In this document: positions 17,247 to 28,015 of the stretch, piece by piece
How the letters are laid out: the number at the start of each line of letters is the position of its first letter
Position numbering within the stretch: the first letter of the stretch is position 1
Assembly: GCA_014529675.2 (NCBI GenBank)
Contig: CP076040.1
Coordinates: 1,302,001 to 1,366,000 of the forward strand
DNA length: 64,000 nucleotides
Direction of reading: 5' to 3'
DNA from: Opitutia bacterium ISCC 52
GTDB taxonomy: Bacteria; Verrucomicrobiota; Verrucomicrobiia; Opitutales; UBA2995
Made by a program: the position numbers and the translations under genes
Notes under the pieces: generated by a model
Database searches by the model: none
What the model saw: the letters and a program-made list of their open reading frames with translations, nothing else
Told to the model about the DNA's origin: nothing

Positions 17247-18401
17247 CTACCTAAACCTCTCCAATCCCAAGAATCCAATCGGGTGGTGCGTTGATCCGCT
17301 CGTGGCTAAGTTGGCAAGGACTTCTCCCATGACACTGCTAAATTTGTATCCATGTCCGCTGAAGCCGGCTGCGATAGTCACTCTATCATTATCTGGGATT
17401 TTATCTACAATGAAGTGTTGGTCTGGGCTATTCGTATAGAGGCAAGTGCAAGAATTGAGAAGTTGGCCGGCTGCATCAGGAATGTATTGAGCTAAGGTGT
17501 TTTGAAGTGCTTTGAGTTCAACGTCCGTGGGTTTAGCAATGGCCCTGCTTATATCTTCTAGGGGAACCGTATCACCGGGCCTGTGTTCGGCAATCTTGAC
17601 TCCTTTTTGTCCAAGCAGGATGGGAAATCCATAATGTCCGTGAGGAGCGTCCGTTTCGATGAACCAACAAGGGAAGTTGTCGGGGCTGAATGCTTCGGGA
17701 TCGATCTTAGGTTCGAACCAGGCTTGAACTTGGCGAGTAACGGTTAGTTCTACCCCAAGGTTCTTTAGCATCTTATTCGTCCAGGCACCGGTGCTAATAA
17801 TGAGTTGGTCTGCGTGAAGGGTGCCTTCTGCGGTGCGAACTTCGACACCGTCGTTTGTGGCCTTCCAATTGAGAGCGGGTGTATTCGTCAGAATCATGGC
17901 GCCTAAACCGGAAGCCTGCCAAGCATGCTCAACGATCGCATCCTCCGGTCTTAAGTATCCGCCATCAGTTTCGAAAAAACCTTCAAAGCTTTCATTTACT
18001 TGGAAGGCTGGATAGTCGGATTTGATGGCTTCTCCATTTAGGTGACGGTGGGGAAGTCCATGTTCTTTCGCGGACTTCATTGAACCTGTTATTACCGAGT
18101 TATCTGATTCGCAGAGATAGAGCGCGCCTGTTTTATTTAGAATAGGTTCCTGAGCTTTCTCCTGAAGTTCCTCCCACAGCTCATAAGCGCGTTCTAGCAA
18201 AGGTACGTAATTGGGGTGCTCGCTATAGGCCTTTCGAATCATCCGAGACTTGCCATGATGGGATCCGTGACGATGTGGAACATCGAACTGCTCTACGCCA
18301 ACAACTTTAGCTCCACTCTTGGCCAAGTGATAGCATGCAGCTGAGCCCATGGATCCTACCCCAAGGACAATAACGTCGAAATGGTTTTCTTTTGGGTTCA
18401 T
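17247..18401 (-). CDS. solA: Sarcosine oxidase / N-methyl-L-tryptophan oxidase-like flavoenzyme
   Basis: A monomeric FAD oxidase that demethylates N-methyl amino acids to the amine acid, formaldehyde and H2O2. The 384-residue chain has the N-terminal dinucleotide fold VIVLGVGSMGSAA (about 10-23) and the MSOX signature HRHGSHHGKSRMIRKAY (44-59). Cys320 in CTCLYTNSPDQHF matches the cysteine that carries covalent FAD in monomeric sarcosine oxidase, and GFSGHGYKF closes the flavin site. It is divergent from the thiamine operon leader. The related glycine oxidase ThiO serves thiamine synthesis, but the Cys-FAD motif and MSOX-like length favour an N-methyl amino acid oxidase. Confidence 0.85.
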   Translation of the reverse strand: MNPKENHFDVIVLGVGSMGSAACYHLAKSGAKVVGVEQFDVPHRHGSHHGKSRMIRKAYSEHPNYVPLLERAYELWEELQEKAQEPILNKTGALYLCESDNSVITGSMKSAKEHGLPHRHLNGEAIKSDYPAFQVNESFEGFFETDGGYLRPEDAIVEHAWQASGLGAMILTNTPALNWKATNDGVEVRTAEGTLHADQLIISTGAWTNKMLKNLGVELTVTRQVQAWFEPKIDPEAFSPDNFPCWFIETDAPHGHYGFPILLGQKGVKIAEHRPGDTVPLEDISRAIAKPTDVELKALQNTLAQYIPDAAGQLLNSCTCLYTNSPDQHFIVDKIPDNDRVTIAAGFSGHGYKFSSVMGEVLANLATSGSTHHPIGFLGLERFR

Positions 18402-18556
18402 GGTCTTAGGGATTCACAATAACAATAGGGATAAAGAGGGAGGCTGCGCCTAAGATAAAGATCGAAATTGAACGAGAGATAGTAGTTGGGAGTAACTTGT
18501 GAGCAACTTGGGTATAACATACATCGATTTTGATTGCAGGATTCACACGCTGAAAT

Positions 18557-20667
<2,111 letters not shown>

Positions 20668-20679
20668 GAGGGCACTACG

Positions 20680-20883
20680 ATGACCATTACGGTTAACGAT
20701 GAAATTCAATCGCTGGAGGATATTTCCTCCCTGCATGATCTGTTGCAATCAATGGCGTTGGTTGAAAAAACTGGCATTGCTGTTGCGGTCAACGAGAGCG
20801 TTGTGACTCGAACTGCCTGGTCTGAATGCGCTTTAAGCGACAGTGATCGGGTGACCATTATTCAAGCGACGCAGGGCGGCTAA
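20680..20883 (+). CDS. thiS: Sulfur carrier protein ThiS
   Basis: A 67-residue ubiquitin-like carrier that brings sulfur as a C-terminal thiocarboxylate to thiazole synthase. The fold pattern (MTITVNDEIQSL, then AVAVNESVVTR and the tail IIQATQGG) is complete, and the final Gly-Gly needed for adenylation by ThiF is present. A strong Shine-Dalgarno (AGGAGG, 20667-20672) precedes the ATG. The stop is followed immediately by the next ATG. Confidence 0.95.
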   Translation: MTITVNDEIQSLEDISSLHDLLQSMALVEKTGIAVAVNESVVTRTAWSECALSDSDRVTIIQATQGG

Positions 20884-21513
20884 ATGTTGGATCCTATTGT
20901 CATATCTCCGGAAGCTGATTACCCCAATGAACTGGATTGGGTCATAAAGCTTTTTGAGGCTGGCATGAAGCGATATCACCTTCGCAAGCCTGGCATGACA
21001 GATCAGGAAGTCTTTGATTACTTGCAGGCGATTCCCCGCGTGTGGAGGCCCTTTGTTGTGCCTCACCAGTGCCATGCACTCGTTGATCCTATGAAGTTGG
21101 GCGGCTGGCATTTTAAGGACGATCCGGTGCAACTATCTAAAGCTGGGCAATGGCGAAGCTCACGCGAAGCAGGGCAGATGATGAGTCGCTCCATTCATTG
21201 CCTGGATGATCTGAATGAGGATTTGAGTGGCTGGGACTACGTGTTCCTAAGCCCGGTTTTTCAGTCTATATCTAAACAAAATTATGGCCCCCAATGGGAA
21301 TACTCTCAATTGAGTGCTGCCTTACAATATTGCAAAGATGCATACCGCACCAAGGTGTATGCTTTGGGAGGAGTTGATGATGCACACATCTCCAACGTGG
21401 GTGAAATGGGATTCGATGGTGTGGCCTTATTGGGAGCAATCTGGACTTCTCGCTATCCGTTAGCATCTTTCCTGCAAGTCCAAGAGACATTGAACCTGAT
21501 CGAGCATACATGA
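20884..21513 (+). CDS. TenI-like protein (ThiE fold, probable thiazole tautomerase)
   Basis: A 209-residue TIM barrel of the thiamine phosphate synthase superfamily. It keeps the scaffold phrases GMKRYHLRKPGMTDQEV, DYVFLSPVFQSISK and VYALGGVDDAHI but lacks the phosphate and Mg segments that the neighbouring ThiE has (NDYLDVA, GVHLG, GVGPF). It is therefore unlikely to be a second ThiE. TenI of Bacillus, the closest functional model, aromatises the thiazole phosphate made by ThiG; the position between thiS and thiE fits this. The assignment rests on fold and context. Its TGA overlaps the thiE ATG by four bases. Confidence 0.75.
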   Translation: MLDPIVISPEADYPNELDWVIKLFEAGMKRYHLRKPGMTDQEVFDYLQAIPRVWRPFVVPHQCHALVDPMKLGGWHFKDDPVQLSKAGQWRSSREAGQMMSRSIHCLDDLNEDLSGWDYVFLSPVFQSISKQNYGPQWEYSQLSAALQYCKDAYRTKVYALGGVDDAHISNVGEMGFDGVALLGAIWTSRYPLASFLQVQETLNLIEHT

Positions 21514-22136
21514 GCCAGTTTCTTCTCCAGTGCATAACTTTGGATGGGATAGAAATGTCGCATTGCGATCAGGTCAGCGCTCTCTGCGAGGCCGGAGCAA
21601 AGTGGATCCAGCTGCGGATGAAGGAAGCCACCGAAAGTGACGTAGAAAAGGTCGCTCTGGAGGCATTGAACATCTGCGAAGAACATGGAGCCTTGTTGAT
21701 CATTAACGATTATTTGGACGTCGCTCTCAAGGTAGGAGCGGGTGGGGTGCATCTCGGGACCTCGGATACTAATTGGAAAGCCGCGCGTAACCTTGCAGGC
21801 CCGGACTTGGTCATTGGTGGAACTGTTAACTCATTGGGTGATGCTCGCGAAGCATTAGCCAGTAAGAGTTTGGACTATGTCGGTGTCGGACCCTTCCGGC
21901 ATACCAGCACCAAGAAGAACCTTGCCCCAGTATTGGAGAAGAAAGCGTTTGCTGAATTACTACAATTTCTAGGCGACCTGCCCAAAGTGGTAATTGGAGG
22001 GGTGCTGCCAGAGGATTTGCCAACGATCTCTTCCATGGATGCTGAGGGTGTTGCTGTCTCTTCGGGTTTATTCGGAGAAGGATCGGTGGCTGAAAATTTA
22101 AACAACTATTTGGAGCAATGGCCGGATGAAGGCTGA
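21510..22136 (+). CDS. thiE: Thiamine-phosphate synthase ThiE
   Basis: Joins HMP pyrophosphate and thiazole phosphate to thiamine phosphate. The 208-residue barrel shows the substrate-site segments WIQLRMKEA (30-38), [39 protein letters not shown] and VVIGGV in family order. The start ATG is embedded in the stop of the TenI-like gene (ATGA). It precedes thiG by 20 bases. Confidence 0.93.
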   Translation: MSQFLLQCITLDGIEMSHCDQVSALCEAGAKWIQLRMKEATESDVEKVALEALNICEEHGALLIINDYLDVALKVGAGGVHLGTSDTNWKAARNLAGPDLVIGGTVNSLGDAREALASKSLDYVGVGPFRHTSTKKNLAPVLEKKAFAELLQFLGDLPKVVIGGVLPEDLPTISSMDAEGVAVSSGLFGEGSVAENLNNYLEQWPDEG

Positions 22137-22156
22137 ATCTTAACCTTGGATGTCGC

Positions 22157-22936
22157 ATGACAGAACCACTCATTATTGCTAATCGAACCTTTCATTCCCG
22201 TCTGTTTTTGGGAACGGGAAAATATGCATCGGGTCAAGCGATGGCGGAAAGCTTAGCTGCCAGTGGCACCGAACTGGTGACCATGGCGATGCGTCGAGTG
22301 CGCGTACAGGGAGAGGAAGATGCGATCATGGATTATTTGGATCAAGATCGTTACCAACTGCTGCCCAATACGTCGGGTGTGCGTGATGCCAAGGAAGCGA
22401 TATTTGCAGCTGAGCTGGCCCGAGAGGCGTTAGGAACCCACTGGCTTAAACTGGAAATTCATCCAGATCCGAAATACTTGATGCCCGACCCTGTGGAGAC
22501 ACTCAATGCCACACGTGAGTTGGTAAAACGAGGATTCACAGTATTGCCATACGTTCATGCCGATCCTGTCTTGTGTAAACAGCTGGAAGATGTGGGAGCC
22601 GCAGCAGTCATGCCTCTAGGTGCTCCTATCGGTACCAATCAAGGGCTGGAATCGCGACGGTTTATTGAGATCATTATTGAGCAATGTGAAGTGCCGGTGG
22701 TCATCGATGCGGGATTAGGATCGCCTTCCCATGTGGCTGAAGCTTTGGAAATGGGCGCCGATGCAGTTTTGGTAAATACAGCTATTGCCGCCGCCAAAGA
22801 TCCCACAGCTATGGGTGCCGCTTTTAAGCTGGGTGTTGAAGCCGGTCGCCTCGCCTATGAAGCAGGTAAAGGTAGAGTGTCTTCCGAAGCGGTTGCTTCA
22901 TCACCGTTAACCGCTTTTTTGAGTGCGAAGGACTAG
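22157..22936 (+). CDS. thiG: Thiazole synthase ThiG
   Basis: Condenses deoxyxylulose phosphate, dehydroglycine and the ThiS thiocarboxylate into the thiazole ring. The 259-residue barrel has the classic order [42 protein letters not shown] (with the Schiff-base lysine), [31 protein letters not shown] and [12 protein letters not shown]. The ATG at 22157 is chosen; another lies at 22150 out of frame. It needs ThiH for dehydroglycine, encoded just downstream beyond a REP cluster. Confidence 0.97.
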   Translation: MTEPLIIANRTFHSRLFLGTGKYASGQAMAESLAASGTELVTMAMRRVRVQGEEDAIMDYLDQDRYQLLPNTSGVRDAKEAIFAAELAREALGTHWLKLEIHPDPKYLMPDPVETLNATRELVKRGFTVLPYVHADPVLCKQLEDVGAAAVMPLGAPIGTNQGLESRRFIEIIIEQCEVPVVIDAGLGSPSHVAEALEMGADAVLVNTAIAAAKDPTAMGAAFKLGVEAGRLAYEAGKGRVSSEAVASSPLTAFLSAKD

Positions 22937-22988
22937 GGCAATGGGGAACTATATACTAAGACTTAACCGACCGATTAGAGATGGTGAG

Positions 22989-23146
22989 GTCGCGAACAAG
23001 TTTGCTCCTACAATTGAATTTCGACCCGCATCTGTAGGAGCAAACTTGTTCGCGACTTTTGCGTCACCGAGTGTATGGATCGCGGCTGTAGCGGATCGAA
23101 TATGGCGATTCCATTCTTTCAAATGTAGGAGGTAGCTTGCTGCCGA
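22989..23146. repeat. REP-like cluster: inverted type B pair plus one type A unit
   Basis: GTCGCGAACAAGTTTGCTCC (22989 on) and TGTAGGAGCAAACTTGTTCG (23033 on) are inverse copies of a 24-base unit separated by 20 bases. A type A unit, TGTAGGAGGTAGCTTGCTGC, follows at 23124. All have the GTAG head and an inner palindrome. The cluster sits in the only sizeable gap (220 bases) of the thi operon, between thiG and thiH, where it would be transcribed and could fold into a long hairpin affecting messenger stability or termination. Confidence 0.8.
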
Positions 23147-23156
23147 ACCCAGGAAC

Positions 23157-24302
23157 ATGAGCTTTTTAGAACAGTTTAATCAGTATCGCTGGGATGATGT
23201 CTCAGAGAGCATCTTGGATAAGACGAAGGCGGATGTGGAGTTGGCATTAGGGAAAGAAAAAGGCCGCCTTGGGTTGGAGGACTTTAAGGCTCTTATCTCT
23301 CCGGCAGCTGCCCCTTTCCTGGAAGAAATGGCCCAGCGTAGTCATCAGCATACGGTGGAACGTTTTGGACGTGTCCAGCAGTTGTATGCTCCCATGTATT
23401 TGTCGAATGTATGCAGCAACATTTGCACGTATTGTGGATTTAGCGCGACCAACCGAATTCCGAGAAAGATCCTTAATGAAGCGGAAATTCTAGAAGAATA
23501 CCGCGCGATTAAAGCGATGGGTTTTGATCACATCTTATTGGTGACTGGCGAAGCGAATCAGCGAGTAGGAGTTCCCTATTTGCAACGGGCGTTTCAATTG
23601 GCTCGTGAATTCTTTTCGAGTATCTCGATGGAAGTGCAGCCACTGGAGCAGGATGCTTATGAAGCATTGGTGCCCTATGGGCTTAGTTCTGTTTTGGTGT
23701 ATCAGGAAACTTATCATCGCTCGGCCTACGCAGATTATCATCTGAAAGGCATGAAGTGTGACTTTGACTATCGTTTGGGTACACCCGATCGACTTGGAAA
23801 GGCGGGAGTAAAAAAGATTGGGCTAGGGGCCTTGTATGGATTGGAAGATTGGCGAACCGACACATTCTTTGTTGCCCTTCATCTTTCTTATATGGAACGG
23901 AAGTATTGGAAATCCAGGTACAGTATTTCCTTTCCCAGAATTCGACCCCATGAAGGTGAGTTTCAGCCTCGGTCCATAATGAGCGATCGCAATTTGGTTC
24001 AAGTGATTTGTGCCTATCGATTGTTAAGTCAGGAATTAGAACTTTCACTGTCGACACGCGAGAGAGAGTCCTTCCGTGATCATGCAATCCGTTTAGGGAT
24101 TACGACGATGAGTGCCGGGTCGAAAACAAACCCCGGCGGGTATACCGTGGACCCGCAGACGCTGGAGCAGTTTGAGATTTCGGATGAGCGGAGTCCTGCT
24201 GAGGTTGCTGCTATGCTTCGACAAAATGACTATGAGCCCGTCTGGAAGGATTGGGATGCCTCTTATGATGGCTACGAATCTCTTAGAGTTTCTAATGTTT
24301 AG
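23157..24302 (+). CDS. thiH: 2-iminoacetate synthase ThiH
   Basis: Radical-SAM tyrosine lyase that supplies dehydroglycine (2-iminoacetate) for the thiazole ring, with p-cresol as by-product. The 381-residue protein carries the cluster motif CSNICTYC (Cx3Cx2C) in YLSNVCSNICTYCGFS at about residues 81-96, and family segments LLVTGEANQRVG, SMEVQPLEQDAYE and SAGSKTNPGGY. AGGA lies six bases before the ATG. Use of ThiH rather than ThiO marks the tyrosine-dependent route. Confidence 0.96.
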   Translation: MSFLEQFNQYRWDDVSESILDKTKADVELALGKEKGRLGLEDFKALISPAAAPFLEEMAQRSHQHTVERFGRVQQLYAPMYLSNVCSNICTYCGFSATNRIPRKILNEAEILEEYRAIKAMGFDHILLVTGEANQRVGVPYLQRAFQLAREFFSSISMEVQPLEQDAYEALVPYGLSSVLVYQETYHRSAYADYHLKGMKCDFDYRLGTPDRLGKAGVKKIGLGALYGLEDWRTDTFFVALHLSYMERKYWKSRYSISFPRIRPHEGEFQPRSIMSDRNLVQVICAYRLLSQELELSLSTRERESFRDHAIRLGITTMSAGSKTNPGGYTVDPQTLEQFEISDERSPAEVAAMLRQNDYEPVWKDWDASYDGYESLRVSNV

Positions 24303-24314
24303 GAGGTTGATACA

Positions 24315-25427
24315 ATGAGCGAACTAACCCTTCAGGAAATTGAGCATTATCAGAGGCATTTGAGTCTTCCACAGTTTGGGGAAGAGGCACAGTTGAAGTT
24401 AAAGAATTCGAAGGTGTTGGTCGTTGGTGCCGGTGGACTTGGGTGTCCTGTTTTGCAGTATCTTGCGGCAGCGGGAGTTGGAACTTTAGGTATTATAGAT
24501 TTTGACACGGTAGACGTATCCAATTTGCAACGACAGATATTGTTTACAGAGGAAGATGTCGGAAAGCCTAAGGCTGAAGTGGCTGCAAAGCGCCTTCACG
24601 CGATGAATTCCTGCATCGAGGTGGTCATAATTCCAGAGCGATTGACCGCTGAGAATGCATTGGCTCTGTTTTCTGACTACGACTTGGTCGTAGATGGGTC
24701 AGACAATTTCACTACCCGTTACCTGGTAAATGATGCCTGTGTGATTGCAGACAAGCCGCTTATCTATGGTGCTATCTATACCTTCCAAGGACAGGTGAGT
24801 GTGTTTAATTATCAGGGTGGGCCAACTTACCGTTGCTTATTTCCAGATCCTCCTGATCCCAAGGATGCGCCCAATTGTTCTGAGATTGGAGTCATTGGAG
24901 TATTACCGGGATTGATTGGGACGCTCCAGGCTTCTGAAGCGATCAAGGTGCTTACAGGAGTTGGTGAGCCATTAAGTGGAACGCTTCTTCTTTTGGATGT
25001 CCTTTCCATGAAGCAACAAACGGTCCGGTTCCAACGAGTGCCCGAGGCTGCTCATGTCACCGAGCTGAAGGAGATTGAATTTAGCTGCGAGTTAGAGCCA
25101 GTGAACGAAGATCGTGAAGAAATTGATGTGCAGGAGCTCAAATCCTGGATGTCGGAAGGCCGAGACTTTCAATTGTTGGATGTTCGGGAAGGATGGGAGC
25201 GTGCGATGGCCAAGATTGACTCGCATCATATTCCTGTGGGGGAACTGCTTACTCCGGGAAGCGACTTAGTATCACATGGACTGAAGGAGGATAAGCCGTT
25301 GGTTATTTACTGTGCCTCAGGTGGGAGAAGTTTGATGGCAACGCGCCAACTGAGGGCTCGTTGCAATGCTTCAACCATCTTAAGCCTAAAAGGTGGTATC
25401 GGTGCCTGGGCTCAAGCCGGAAACTAG
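24315..25427 (+). CDS. thiF: ThiF/MoeB-type adenylyltransferase fused to a rhodanese domain
   Basis: The N-terminal E1-like domain (1-245) adenylates the ThiS C-terminus: nucleotide motif VVGAGGLGCP (36-45), DVSNLQRQ with the arginine finger (67-74), DNFTTRY and CSEIGVIGVLPG with Cys188. The C-terminal rhodanese domain (about 270-370) has its active cysteine in YCASGGRS (Cys333), which should carry the persulfide passed to ThiS. Of the two CxxC zinc pairs usual in MoeB/ThiF, only isolated Cys174 and Cys258 remain, so the zinc site is probably absent. AGGAGG precedes the ATG. The fusion supplies the sulfurtransferase that ThiI gives in E. coli. Action on MoaD too is possible. Confidence 0.9.
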   Translation: MSELTLQEIEHYQRHLSLPQFGEEAQLKLKNSKVLVVGAGGLGCPVLQYLAAAGVGTLGIIDFDTVDVSNLQRQILFTEEDVGKPKAEVAAKRLHAMNSCIEVVIIPERLTAENALALFSDYDLVVDGSDNFTTRYLVNDACVIADKPLIYGAIYTFQGQVSVFNYQGGPTYRCLFPDPPDPKDAPNCSEIGVIGVLPGLIGTLQASEAIKVLTGVGEPLSGTLLLLDVLSMKQQTVRFQRVPEAAHVTELKEIEFSCELEPVNEDREEIDVQELKSWMSEGRDFQLLDVREGWERAMAKIDSHHIPVGELLTPGSDLVSHGLKEDKPLVIYCASGGRSLMATRQLRARCNASTILSLKGGIGAWAQAGN

Positions 25428-25433
25428 AGTTTT

Positions 25434-26216
25434 ATGCCTCGTCCATATGTCATTACGATTTCCGGATCAGATGCTTCTGGTGGAGCAGGGCTTCAGGCCG
25501 ATAATCGAGCGATATTGTCCACCGGTGCCTTTCCACTGAATGTAATAACGGCGCTGAGTTTACAGACAGACCGCGGAGTTGAATCGCTAGACCTGATTTC
25601 AGTGGACTTGGTGAGGATGCACCTTCTGGGCCTTTTAAAAGCTTATCCTGTTTCTGTTTTAAAAGTCGGAATGCTTGGGAACGCCGAAATCGTGCAGGTT
25701 CTGGTGGATGTGTTGGAGCAATACAGGGATTTGAAGGTCGTTTTAGATCCTGTCCTGCGTGCTACAAGTGGGCGCCCGTTATTAGATCAGGAAGGTTTTA
25801 GCCTTCTAAAAGACCGACTGCTACCTAGAATATTTCTTCTGGCGCCAAATCTTCCAGAGTTAGTTGCATTCTCTGATTCGAGCGAATTAGGCACCGAGGA
25901 AACTGAAGCCGGGGCTGTTGCTGCTTTGTTGGAAACCGGATGTCACGCTGTTTTAGTGAAGGGAGGGCATGGATTAGGTAATGACTGTGTAGATCGACTG
26001 TTTTGGGCGAATGAATCCCAAGATTTTACTTCTCCCAAAGTGGATACTCAGAATGCACGCGGAACAGGGTGTGCGCTAGCCTCGCTTATTGCGGGTGGCC
26101 TAGCTAACGGTCTTGAACTTCAACCTGCTATTCATAAAGCCAAGCTTCGTTTGCACCAATCCTTGATCGATAGGTCAGATGAGGATTGGAAGGGGCATGG
26201 TCCAGGATTTTTGTGA
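25434..26216 (+). CDS. thiD: Hydroxymethylpyrimidine/phosphomethylpyrimidine kinase ThiD
   Basis: Phosphorylates HMP and HMP-P to HMP pyrophosphate. The 260-residue ribokinase-fold protein has the N-terminal ITISGSDASGGAGLQAD (8-24), VLDPVLRATSG, LLAPNLPELVAFS, VLVKGGHG and the anion-hole/catalytic segment NARGTGCALAS with the conserved Gly-Thr-Gly-Cys. Last gene of the thi operon, six bases after thiF. thiL, needed for the last step to TPP, and dxs are not in the window. Confidence 0.93.
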   Translation: MPRPYVITISGSDASGGAGLQADNRAILSTGAFPLNVITALSLQTDRGVESLDLISVDLVRMHLLGLLKAYPVSVLKVGMLGNAEIVQVLVDVLEQYRDLKVVLDPVLRATSGRPLLDQEGFSLLKDRLLPRIFLLAPNLPELVAFSDSSELGTEETEAGAVAALLETGCHAVLVKGGHGLGNDCVDRLFWANESQDFTSPKVDTQNARGTGCALASLIAGGLANGLELQPAIHKAKLRLHQSLIDRSDEDWKGHGPGFL

Positions 26217-26336
26217 TTTTGGTTAAAAAAGGCTCTATTGTTGCATTGTTATCTAAAGTTTGAGGATATTTGTAACCGGATTCTTCGTTGGTCCGTTTAC
26301 CACTAGGACATCTTCTTCTCGTTAACCCACTCGCAT

Positions 26337-26843
26337 ATGAAATCAGTACTATTACGCCTCTTTCTCGCATTAACGCTAACCTTCGGATTCTCAGTCTTGC
26401 CGCTATCTGCGCAGGACGAAGAGAACAAGGAGGAACAGAATGAAAATCAGCGTGGTCAACGCGGTCAAGGCGGTGGGCAGCGCCCAGGTGGTCTTGGTGA
26501 TATGTCGGAAATGACAAAGGAAGAGCGCATGGCTCACCTCAATAAACTCATTAACACCAATGTGGTACAGATGATCGACGCTGCTCAGGTTCGCGAAGAT
26601 CAGCAAGAAGCCTTTGTAAAAGCCCAGGCCAAATTTGAGATAGAACTCATAAAAGTTCTGGGGCAGATGCAATCGGTAGGTCGGGATCGCGATAAGCGTC
26701 AGAAACTGATGCAAACCAGGATGAAAGCCACGTCTGCTGTGGCTAAAGAGGTGAAAAAAATCCTAGATAAGGATCAGTTCAAGCTCTACCAGGCCAAAAT
26801 GAAAGAGCGCACCCCTCAACCGCGAGGCGGTCGTAGACGTTAA
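26337..26843 (+). CDS. Small exported charged helical protein
   Basis: A 168-residue protein with a signal peptide (1-25, ending LPLSAQ). A Gln/Arg/Gly-rich stretch (38-52) follows, then a helical region to 155 rich in Lys, Gln and Met and a basic end (PRGGRRR). The MTKEERMAHLNKLI and KILDKDQFKLYQAKM phrases recall Spy/LTXXQ-like periplasmic helical proteins that include a run of Met and Gln, but the LTxxQ motif itself is not seen. It could bind membrane, nucleic acid or unfolded protein; I do not assign a role. A terminator follows at 26871. Confidence 0.7.
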   Translation: MKSVLLRLFLALTLTFGFSVLPLSAQDEENKEEQNENQRGQRGQGGGQRPGGLGDMSEMTKEERMAHLNKLINTNVVQMIDAAQVREDQQEAFVKAQAKFEIELIKVLGQMQSVGRDRDKRQKLMQTRMKATSAVAKEVKKILDKDQFKLYQAKMKERTPQPRGGRRR

Positions 26844-26870
26844 TTGCTACTGGAAACTTTAAAATTTAAA

Positions 26871-26898
26871 CGAGTCGGATTTTCCGGCTCGTTTTTTT
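26871..26898 (+). terminator. Rho-independent terminator after the exported helical protein
   Basis: CGAGTCGG (26871-26878), loop ATTTT, CCGGCTCG (26884-26891), then eight T. One G-T pair in an otherwise perfect 8-bp stem. It ends the 26337 transcript before the threonine aldolase gene. Confidence 0.9.
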
Positions 26899-26923
26899 TG
26901 TCCACATAACCTTTAACAGGTGG

Positions 26924-28003
26924 ATGCAAGCTGACCGTCAGCGAAATTTTGTGAGCGACAATCATTCTGGTATTTGTCCGGAGGCCTGGCATGCCATGGC
27001 TGAAGCCAATAGTCATCACGTAGATGCGTATGGGAGGGATCAATACACCGAAAAGGTATGTGGTCTTTTCAGGGAAATGTTCGAAACGGAATGCGAGGTC
27101 TATTTTGCCTTCAATGGTACGGCTGCCAACTCACTTGCCCTCGCCAGTATTTGTCGTTCGTACCATAGCATTTTGTGTCATCAAATATCTCACGTTGAGA
27201 CTGATGAGTGTGCTGCTCCTGAATTTTACACGGGTGGGGCCAAGGTTTTACCTATTGCTGGTGAACTCGGGAAATTGAACCCAGTGGGTGTAGAGGAGGC
27301 TGTTAAAAAGAGGACCGATTTGCATTTCCCAAAAGCGAAGGCCTTGAGCTTAACCCAAGCGACAGAGGTTGGTAGCGTATATAAGCTGAATGAACTTAAA
27401 GCTCTTAAGGACACGGCTCGTGAGTTGGGGCTAAACATTCATATGGATGGCGCTCGATTTGCCAATGCAGTTGCGGCATTGAGTTGCAGTCCGAGGGAAA
27501 TGATCGCCCAGGCAGGCGTGGATGTCCTTTGCTTTGGTGGCACCAAAAATGGGATGTCCATAGGTGAAGTGATCATTCTATTCAACAACGAGCTGTCTCA
27601 AGAGTTTGATTTTCAATTAAAGCAAGCCGGCCAATTATGTTCTAAAATGCGTTACTTGTCAGCACCTTGGTTGGGTATGCTACAAGAGGACGTGTGGCTC
27701 AAGAATGCGAAAACCTCCAATGCAATGGCTCAGCGTTTGAAGATCGGAATGGAAGAAATGGGTGTCGAGGTCTTGTATCCCGTCGAAGCCAATAGTGTGT
27801 TTGCCAAGCTTGATGATCGTTTGATTGCTGGGATGCTTTATCGCGGTTGGAAGTTCGTGAAATTCATTGCAGCTGGTGGTTGCCGCATCATGTGTAGCTG
27901 GGATACAACTACGGATGATGTGGATGCTTTCCTTTCAGATATGCGAGAGTTGCTTGGCGGCAATGAAGATCGTAGTGGGGAAGTTGAAATTATGAGTCAT
28001 TAA
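26924..28003 (+). CDS. ltaE: Low-specificity threonine aldolase
   Basis: PLP enzyme that splits threonine or allo-threonine to glycine and acetaldehyde. The 359-residue beta-eliminating-lyase-fold protein has NFVSDNHSGICPEAW (8-22), FNGTAANSLAL (63-73), HMDGARFANA (173-182, the cofactor Asp) and the Schiff-base Lys208 in CFGGTKNG. AGGTGG stands upstream of the ATG. No partner in glycine metabolism is adjacent; the glycine it yields is also what a ThiO route would use, but this cell has ThiH. Confidence 0.88.
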   Translation: MQADRQRNFVSDNHSGICPEAWHAMAEANSHHVDAYGRDQYTEKVCGLFREMFETECEVYFAFNGTAANSLALASICRSYHSILCHQISHVETDECAAPEFYTGGAKVLPIAGELGKLNPVGVEEAVKKRTDLHFPKAKALSLTQATEVGSVYKLNELKALKDTARELGLNIHMDGARFANAVAALSCSPREMIAQAGVDVLCFGGTKNGMSIGEVIILFNNELSQEFDFQLKQAGQLCSKMRYLSAPWLGMLQEDVWLKNAKTSNAMAQRLKIGMEEMGVEVLYPVEANSVFAKLDDRLIAGMLYRGWKFVKFIAAGGCRIMCSWDTTTDDVDAFLSDMRELLGGNEDRSGEVEIMSH

Positions 28004-28015
28004 CTTGGATATGGT

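Noticed and set aside
17247-18401. SolA-like enzyme as ThiO (glycine oxidase) serving the adjacent thi operon
   Set aside because: The covalent-FAD cysteine motif and HRHGS signature match monomeric sarcosine oxidase, and the operon already has ThiH.
22989-23056. Inverted repeat between thiG and thiH as a rho-independent terminator
   Set aside because: No T-run follows the stem and the same units occur in unrelated gaps, so it is a REP pair.
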